Positions 59,320 to 64,000 of a stretch of DNA of 64,000 bases are shown in pieces. This DNA is from Endozoicomonas montiporae CL-33 (lineage in GTDB: Bacteria > Pseudomonadota > Gammaproteobacteria > Pseudomonadales > Endozoicomonadaceae). The stretch covers positions 1 through 64,000 of the forward strand of contig NZ_CP013251.1 in the NCBI RefSeq assembly GCF_001583435.1, written 5' to 3'. Position 1 is the first letter of the stretch, and every line of letters begins with the position of its first letter. Under the pieces are notes generated by a model that saw only the letters and a list, made by a program, of their open reading frames with translations, did not search any database and had not been told where the DNA came from. The translations under genes were made by a program, and so were the position numbers.

Positions 59320-61356
59320 ATGAACAACCCGCTGCTTCAGCCTTCCGAACTGCCTCCATTTTCCAAGATCAACCCTGAGCATGTTCAGCCAGCGGTTGAA
59401 ACCATCATTAAAGAGAGTGAGCAGGCTATTGAGTCGTTGTTGTCGAAAACAGCCCACTTCAGCTGGCAGTCCTTGCAGGAACCTATGGATGATCTGGGTG
59501 ATCGCCTCAGTCAGGCGTGGTCACCGGTCGGGCATATGAATGCCGTGGTGAACAGCGATGAGCTGCGTGATGCTTACAACGCCTGTTTGCCGATTCTTTC
59601 CGAGTTTTCAACACGTCTGGGACAAAATCAGGGATTGTATGAAGCTTACCGGGATATTGCCGGTTCTGAGGAGTTTGCTCAGCTCGATAAAGCCCAGCAA
59701 AAAGTCATCAATGATAACCTGAGAGATTTTAAACTGGCCGGTGTTGCCCTGCCGGAAGACAAAAAAGCCCGTTACGGTGAAATCAAAAAAACACTGTCCG
59801 AGCTGACCAGCAAATTCTCCGACAATGTTCTCGATGCCACCATGGCCTGGTCAAAACTGGTTACCGACGAAAACGAATTGAAAGGTCTGCCGGAATCGGC
59901 ACTGGCCGGTGCTCGTCAGCTGGCAGAAGCAAAAGGCCATGATCAGGGCTGGATGTTAACCCTCGACTTTCCAAGCTTTTTCCCGGTCATGACATACTGT
60001 GACAACCGGGCGCTACGTGAAGAAATCTATACTGCATTTTCTACACGGGCTTCCGATCAGGGACCCAATGCCGGTGAGTTTGATAACAGTGAGAACATCA
60101 AACAGATTCTGAAGCTGCGTCATGAACTGGCTCAGTTGCTGGACTTCAGCGATTATGCAGAATACTCGCTGGCGACCAAAATGGCGGAAACGCCTGATCA
60201 TGTGGTGTCGTTTCTTGAAGATCTCGCCAAGCGCAGCAAGCCTCAGGCCGAAAAAGAGCTGGCTGAACTGAAAGCCTTTGCCAAAGATGAATACGGTGCT
60301 GATGATCTTCAGGCATGGGACATTGGTTACTACGGAGAAAAGCTGCGTCAGAAGCGCTATGCCATTTCTCAGGAAGAGCTGCGCCCGTGGTTCCCTGCTG
60401 AAAAAAGCATTAACGGTATGTTTGCCGTGGTGGAAAAGCTGTTCGGCATTACCTTTGAAACCGCAACCGATGTGGATGTCTGGCATAAAGATGTTCGCTT
60501 TTACAACATCAAACGCAACGACACAGTGATTGGCCGTTTCTATCTGGACTTATACGCCCGTGAACACAAACGCGGCGGTGCCTGGATGGATGAGTGTCGT
60601 GTGCGTCGCAAGCTCAGCGCACAGAATAATGTGCAATTGCCAGTGGCTTACCTGACTTGTAACTTCACCCCGCCAGTGGGTGATAAGCCTGCGCTGCTGA
60701 CTCACGATGAAGTGGTCACGCTGTTCCATGAGTTTGGTCATGGTTTGCATCATATGCTGACAAAGGTGGATTACTCTGCGGTGTCCGGTATCAATGGTGT
60801 CGCGTGGGATGCTGTGGAACTGCCGAGTCAGTTCATGGAAAACTGGTGCTGGGAAGAGGAAGGTCTGGCACTGATTTCCGGTCATCACGAGACCGGTGGA
60901 CCGTTGCCCAAGGAAATGCTGGATAAGCTGCTGGCGGCGAAGAATTTCCAGTCTGCCATGATGATGGTTCGTCAGCTGGAGTTTTCCCTGTTTGATTTTA
61001 AACTGCACAAGAATTATGCAGAAAGCAAAGATGTTCAGGAAGTATTGAACGAGGTCAGACAGCAGGTGTCTGTTGTGATTCCTCCGGCCTTCAATCGTTT
61101 CCAGAACAGCTTCAGCCATATTTTTGCCGGTGGCTATGCTGCGGGTTACTACAGCTACAAGTGGGCTGAAGTGCTGTCTGCCGATGCGTTTTCCCGTTTT
61201 GAGGAAGAAGGCATCTTTAACAATGAAACCGGTGAGTCTTTCCTGAAAGAAATTCTGGAGAAAGGCGGTTCAGCGGAACCTATGGAATTGTTCGTCAACT
61301 TCCGTGGTCGTGAACCCAAGATTGACGCGTTGCTGCGTCACAGCGGTATTGCCTGA
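59320..61356 (+). CDS. prlC: Oligopeptidase A
   Basis: This is a cytoplasmic M3 zinc metallopeptidase that degrades signal peptides and other short peptides. The zinc motif HEFGH lies at residues 470-474 within LFHEFGHGLHHML, with the third ligand Glu in the following VELPSQFMENWCWEEE. The length of 678 aa matches E. coli PrlC (680 aa). A terminator hairpin and yheV follow. Confidence 0.96.
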   Translation: MNNPLLQPSELPPFSKINPEHVQPAVETIIKESEQAIESLLSKTAHFSWQSLQEPMDDLGDRLSQAWSPVGHMNAVVNSDELRDAYNACLPILSEFSTRLGQNQGLYEAYRDIAGSEEFAQLDKAQQKVINDNLRDFKLAGVALPEDKKARYGEIKKTLSELTSKFSDNVLDATMAWSKLVTDENELKGLPESALAGARQLAEAKGHDQGWMLTLDFPSFFPVMTYCDNRALREEIYTAFSTRASDQGPNAGEFDNSENIKQILKLRHELAQLLDFSDYAEYSLATKMAETPDHVVSFLEDLAKRSKPQAEKELAELKAFAKDEYGADDLQAWDIGYYGEKLRQKRYAISQEELRPWFPAEKSINGMFAVVEKLFGITFETATDVDVWHKDVRFYNIKRNDTVIGRFYLDLYAREHKRGGAWMDECRVRRKLSAQNNVQLPVAYLTCNFTPPVGDKPALLTHDEVVTLFHEFGHGLHHMLTKVDYSAVSGINGVAWDAVELPSQFMENWCWEEEGLALISGHHETGGPLPKEMLDKLLAAKNFQSAMMMVRQLEFSLFDFKLHKNYAESKDVQEVLNEVRQQVSVVIPPAFNRFQNSFSHIFAGGYAAGYYSYKWAEVLSADAFSRFEEEGIFNNETGESFLKEILEKGGSAEPMELFVNFRGREPKIDALLRHSGIA

Positions 61357-61366
61357 TCAACCAGAT

Positions 61367-61392
61367 ACGGTTCCCGAAACGGGAACCGTTTT
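61367..61392 (+). terminator. Terminator between prlC and yheV
   Basis: A perfect 10-bp stem (ACGGTTCCCG / CGGGAACCGT) with a 3-nt loop is followed by TTT. Given the close spacing it may only attenuate yheV. Confidence 0.7.
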
Positions 61393-61406
61393 AGCGGTAG
61401 TTAACG

Positions 61407-61658
61407 ATGACAATAAAAAGGTTTATAGCCGGTGCGGTATGCCCTTCCTGCGGCGTTCAGGATTCTGTCCGTGTCTTCCAGAAAAAAGGTCGGGATGTCC
61501 GCGAGTGTGTGGATTGCGGCTTTTCGGACGAGGTTCAGGAAAAGCCTGCACTGGTGGGAGAGCTTCCGGAAACCAGAATCTCCCACGGCGATGAAGACAA
61601 GCTTGAGAATGTAACTGAAGACCAGATTGTCCAGGTGGTTCGCATACTGGACAGCTAG
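61407..61658 (+). CDS. yheV: YheV-family zinc-ribbon protein
   Basis: This small 83-aa protein has two CxxC pairs (VCPSCG and CVDCG) forming a likely zinc ribbon, followed by FSDEVQ, and a C-terminus ending VVRILDS. It belongs to the DUF2387/YheV family, function unknown, and is commonly next to prlC in this lineage. Confidence 0.85.
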   Translation: MTIKRFIAGAVCPSCGVQDSVRVFQKKGRDVRECVDCGFSDEVQEKPALVGELPETRISHGDEDKLENVTEDQIVQVVRILDS

Positions 61659-61729
61659 TTTCCGGGCAAACCCTTTTATGGTCTGTTATCCCGATAATTA
61701 CATTGGCTTTTCATGCAACGGCTGAGACA

Positions 61730-62380
61730 TCAGGCTGCGGAAGTGAATTTAAGATCTATGCCCAGCTGGTGTGACATGCAATTCCATTTGGACCAGATGT
61801 TGACCCATTCCTCAGGGTCTCTGCAGTTGATTAACTGCTTGAATTTTTCAGGGCTGAAAACGGTTTTGGAACGCATCATGTGCTGCACAGTCTGTTCAAC
61901 AATGGAGTCCAGCTCATTGCCGAATTCATCACCCAGAATGGCGTGAATAATCAGGTTCGGCCAGGTCATGTTCATGGGGATCAGTGTGCTGCCGGTTTTT
62001 ATCAGCCAGGTGTCGTTAACTTCTTCAATCAGCCGGTGTGCAAAGTAGGATTTTTCCAGCAGCTCATACATATCAATATCTGATCGGGACTGGAGAACCG
62101 GAGCCATAAAATTTTCATCGATGATATCCAGAAAGGGATAGATGAACTCTTCAATATTCAGCTCTTCGGATGCTTTTTCCAGAGCCTTCAGAAAGTCTGG
62201 AACATGGTCTATGTATTCAGCGACGAACTTCAGCAACGTTTCGCAAGCATTTTCTTCTGGTAGCTCGATGGTGTGGTGCAGCTGGTTAAGCTGTTTTTCC
62301 ACCAGGGAACTTAAATGCATGCTTTGTGCTTCGTGCGCTCTTGCGTGATCAATAAGATCAACGATCGCCTGCACGTCCAT
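61730..62380 (-). CDS. Hypothetical protein
   Basis: This is a 216-aa predicted soluble, mostly helical, acidic protein with no recognised domain. I choose ATG 62380 (MDVQAIVDLIDHARAHEAQ) because GGAGG lies 5 nt upstream; the in-frame extension to 62443 is unlikely. It is convergent with yheV. Confidence 0.7.
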   Translation of the reverse strand: MDVQAIVDLIDHARAHEAQSMHLSSLVEKQLNQLHHTIELPEENACETLLKFVAEYIDHVPDFLKALEKASEELNIEEFIYPFLDIIDENFMAPVLQSRSDIDMYELLEKSYFAHRLIEEVNDTWLIKTGSTLIPMNMTWPNLIIHAILGDEFGNELDSIVEQTVQHMMRSKTVFSPEKFKQLINCRDPEEWVNIWSKWNCMSHQLGIDLKFTSAA

Positions 62381-63471
62381 ATGTGCCTCCATTGACAGTG
62401 GCGGATACTGACTAATGATGATGAGGTGTTTGTTCCATTCCAATGAACCATTGATTTCCTGAGTTTCGGTTGAGCGTTAAACTTCAGAAAAAGTCCAATT
62501 GGAACGAGACATAATTGACCATAGTGCCAGCTTTGGTACAAGTTATTTTAAATACCCCTTTTTCATAAAAATCACATCTTTTAGAATTAAATAAGAAATA
62601 TAAAAAAGCCTTGATTTGCAGGCTATTTCGTGATCTTTCCAGTACTTGTGCAGTCAAAAAAATGACACACAAAATATGCCAGTGAAGCCCGCTGTTTCAA
62701 CGTTTTATTGATGGTTGCCAGAACGATTTGTTCCTTCAGCAAAACATGAATGGGAAATCATTTAATTTCCAAAAAAAGGGGGAGTGGAATTGAAATCATT
62801 TTGCTGTGAGTGATTAAAACTACCTGTGTCGTTTGTTTTTGTGCTGGGTTTTTCTGCATAAATCTATTTTTTAACGTGTATTTTTTGGACAAAAAACACA
62901 AGAATAATTTCCTTTTTTTTATCCATGTTGTTTAATGAAGTTCTGGGACTATACTTCTTGGATCATTATTGTCAGATCCTTGGGGTATGTATTGCAGGGT
63001 GTTCCTGCGATTTGGGTTTAGCAAGCCGACGTGCAGATTTTATCTGTCCGGTCGGATACTCAGGCACAACATTCCGGCAGTGATCAGTTGCTGGCCGGTA
63101 AGCAGCTAACTAGGTGTAGTTAATTTGCAGTGTCCAGGTAGTGTGACTTTGTCTTCTATTTTTAGGCATGATGATAAATGGTCGCTCTTGCATAGAATTT
63201 TACCCTTTACCATGTTGATAGTGTTCTGCCAGATCATTCTCTGCTGAACAATAGTCTGCTGGTAGATGTTTGGGAAAGCTTTTTTCAGGCAAGATGCTGT
63301 ACTGACCAGGGCAGGTCAACAGGACAATAATAAAACCAGCTTAATGACAGTAGTTCATTAGCCGGTTAACACCTCTGAATGCAGGGCTCTGGGTCTGCTC
63401 AATAATAATAAGAAGTTTCCGCCACCAATCTTTTAGACACAGGGCGGATCGTCAGGGGATGTAAGGGAATG
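62381..63471. other. 1.1-kb region upstream of coxB
   Basis: No supported gene is seen. The left 550 bp is very AT-rich. A possible sigma70 promoter (TTGTTT at 62928-62933, TATACT at 62950-62955, 16-bp spacer) is followed by an 8-bp-stem hairpin (ATTGCAGG/CCTGCGAT, 62991-63011). The rest, up to coxB, is an apparent ~500-nt leader. Confidence 0.4.
62928..62955 (+). promoter_or_regulatory. Possible coxB promoter
   Basis: TTGTTT and TATACT are separated by 16 bp. This is the best -35/-10 pair seen in the AT-rich upstream region, about 510 bp before coxB. Confidence 0.35.
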
Positions 63472-64000
63472 ATGCAGCAAATGCGAGCACTTTTTCTTCT
63501 TGCTACCGGTTTTCTTGGTAGCTTGTTGCCTGTGCGCCTGATGGCGGACTGGCAGGTCAATATGACTGAGGGGGTGACGGCTATCAGCCGTTCCATCTAC
63601 GGTCTTCACATGACCATATTCATCATTTGCGTTGTTATCGGCGTGTTGGTGTTTGGTGTCATGTTCTATTCAATCATCATGCACCGGAAATCCCGTGGCG
63701 TTAAACCGCAGCACTTTCACGAAAGTACTTTGGTTGAAATTGCCTGGACCACTATTCCGTTTCTCATTCTGGTTGTCATGGCAATCCCTGCCACCAAAAC
63801 CCTCATCGATATTTACAACACTGATGAAGCGGAAGTGGACATAAAAATCACCGGCTATCAGTGGAAATGGCAGTATGAATATCTTGGGGAAGGTGTTTCG
63901 TTCTTCAGTAATCTCTCCACACCTAAAGAACAGATTTATAATGTCCGCGACAAGCAGGATAACTACCTGCTGGAAGTCGATGAACCTTTAGTCCTGCCTG
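63472..64000 (+). CDS. coxB: Cytochrome c oxidase subunit II (partial)
   Basis: CoxB carries the CuA centre that passes electrons from cytochrome c to subunit I of the aa3-type oxidase. The visible ~176 residues comprise a signal peptide, two membrane helices (TIFIICVVIGVLVFGVMFYS and IPFLILVVMAIPATK) and the conserved ITGYQWKWQYEYLG, the aromatic patch for electron entry. The CuA site lies beyond the window. ATG 63472 is used because AAGGG sits 5 nt upstream; neighbouring in-frame ATGs are at 63469 and 63484. Confidence 0.93.
   Translation, partial: MQQMRALFLLATGFLGSLLPVRLMADWQVNMTEGVTAISRSIYGLHMTIFIICVVIGVLVFGVMFYSIIMHRKSRGVKPQHFHESTLVEIAWTTIPFLILVVMAIPATKTLIDIYNTDEAEVDIKITGYQWKWQYEYLGEGVSFFSNLSTPKEQIYNVRDKQDNYLLEVDEPLVLP

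Overview
The window looks like the replication-origin-proximal part of a marine gammaproteobacterial chromosome. It starts exactly at the GTG of dnaA and runs dnaA-dnaN-recF-gyrB, then through conserved gammaproteobacterial blocks (gmhA, plsC-gmhB-glyS-glyQ, def-fmt-rsmB-trkA-trkH, lysM protein-dprA, purE-tsaC-hemF-aroE, prlC-yheV, coxB). Gene order, moderate GC and the load of host-interaction-like secreted proteins and insertion sequences fit an Endozoicomonas-type (Oceanospirillales) animal symbiont. That assignment is inference from content; no marker RNA is present.

Layout. 1-6.6 kb: replication genes. 6.7-11.8 kb: lipid A/heptose genes and glycyl-tRNA synthetase, with two perfect DnaA boxes upstream of glyQ. 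12.0-14.0 kb: a 655-aa protein that may be a cysteine protease/deubiquitinase-like effector. 14.1-20.2 kb: potassium uptake and translation-processing genes, with a 160-bp palindromic repeat between fmt and def. 21.0-23.2 kb: LysM protein and dprA. 23.2-34.6 kb: an accessory island wedged between dprA and purE. It carries two paralogous secreted calpain-like proteases with EF-hand loops, a 129-bp repeat array, an IS1-family element, an IS110-family element interrupted by an ORF-less group II intron, a putative glycosyltransferase-like secreted protein and an autotransporter. The island contains two chimeric purE-5'/dprA-3' junctions, the signature of serial tandem duplication. 34.7-37.6 kb: purE-tsaC-hemF-aroE. 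37.7-39.9 kb: a permuted papain-like protein and a secreted protein with a DM9-like segment.

40.0-44.8 kb: a four-gene spermidine operon (speE-speA-speD-speB, minus strand) making spermidine from arginine and S-adenosylmethionine. Its decarboxylase is of the eukaryotic type. 45.4-50.8 kb: an oligopeptide ABC transporter (oppABCDF). 51.0-52.5 kb: soxR followed by an arylamine N-acetyltransferase, whose promoter has a 19-bp spacer filled by a SoxR-box-like palindrome. 52.5-57.6 kb: a second accessory patch (AAA ATPase with nuclease-like tail, lipoprotein, IS1 copy 2, DUF1016 nuclease) bounded by a truncated and an intact copy of marC. 58.2-64.0 kb: gamma-carbonic-anhydrase-like protein, oligopeptidase A, yheV, a hypothetical gene, a 1.1-kb leader region and the start of coxB.

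Both accessory patches sit beside partial duplicates of the neighbouring core gene (dprA/purE and marC). This suggests that duplication-based capture has shaped this chromosome.
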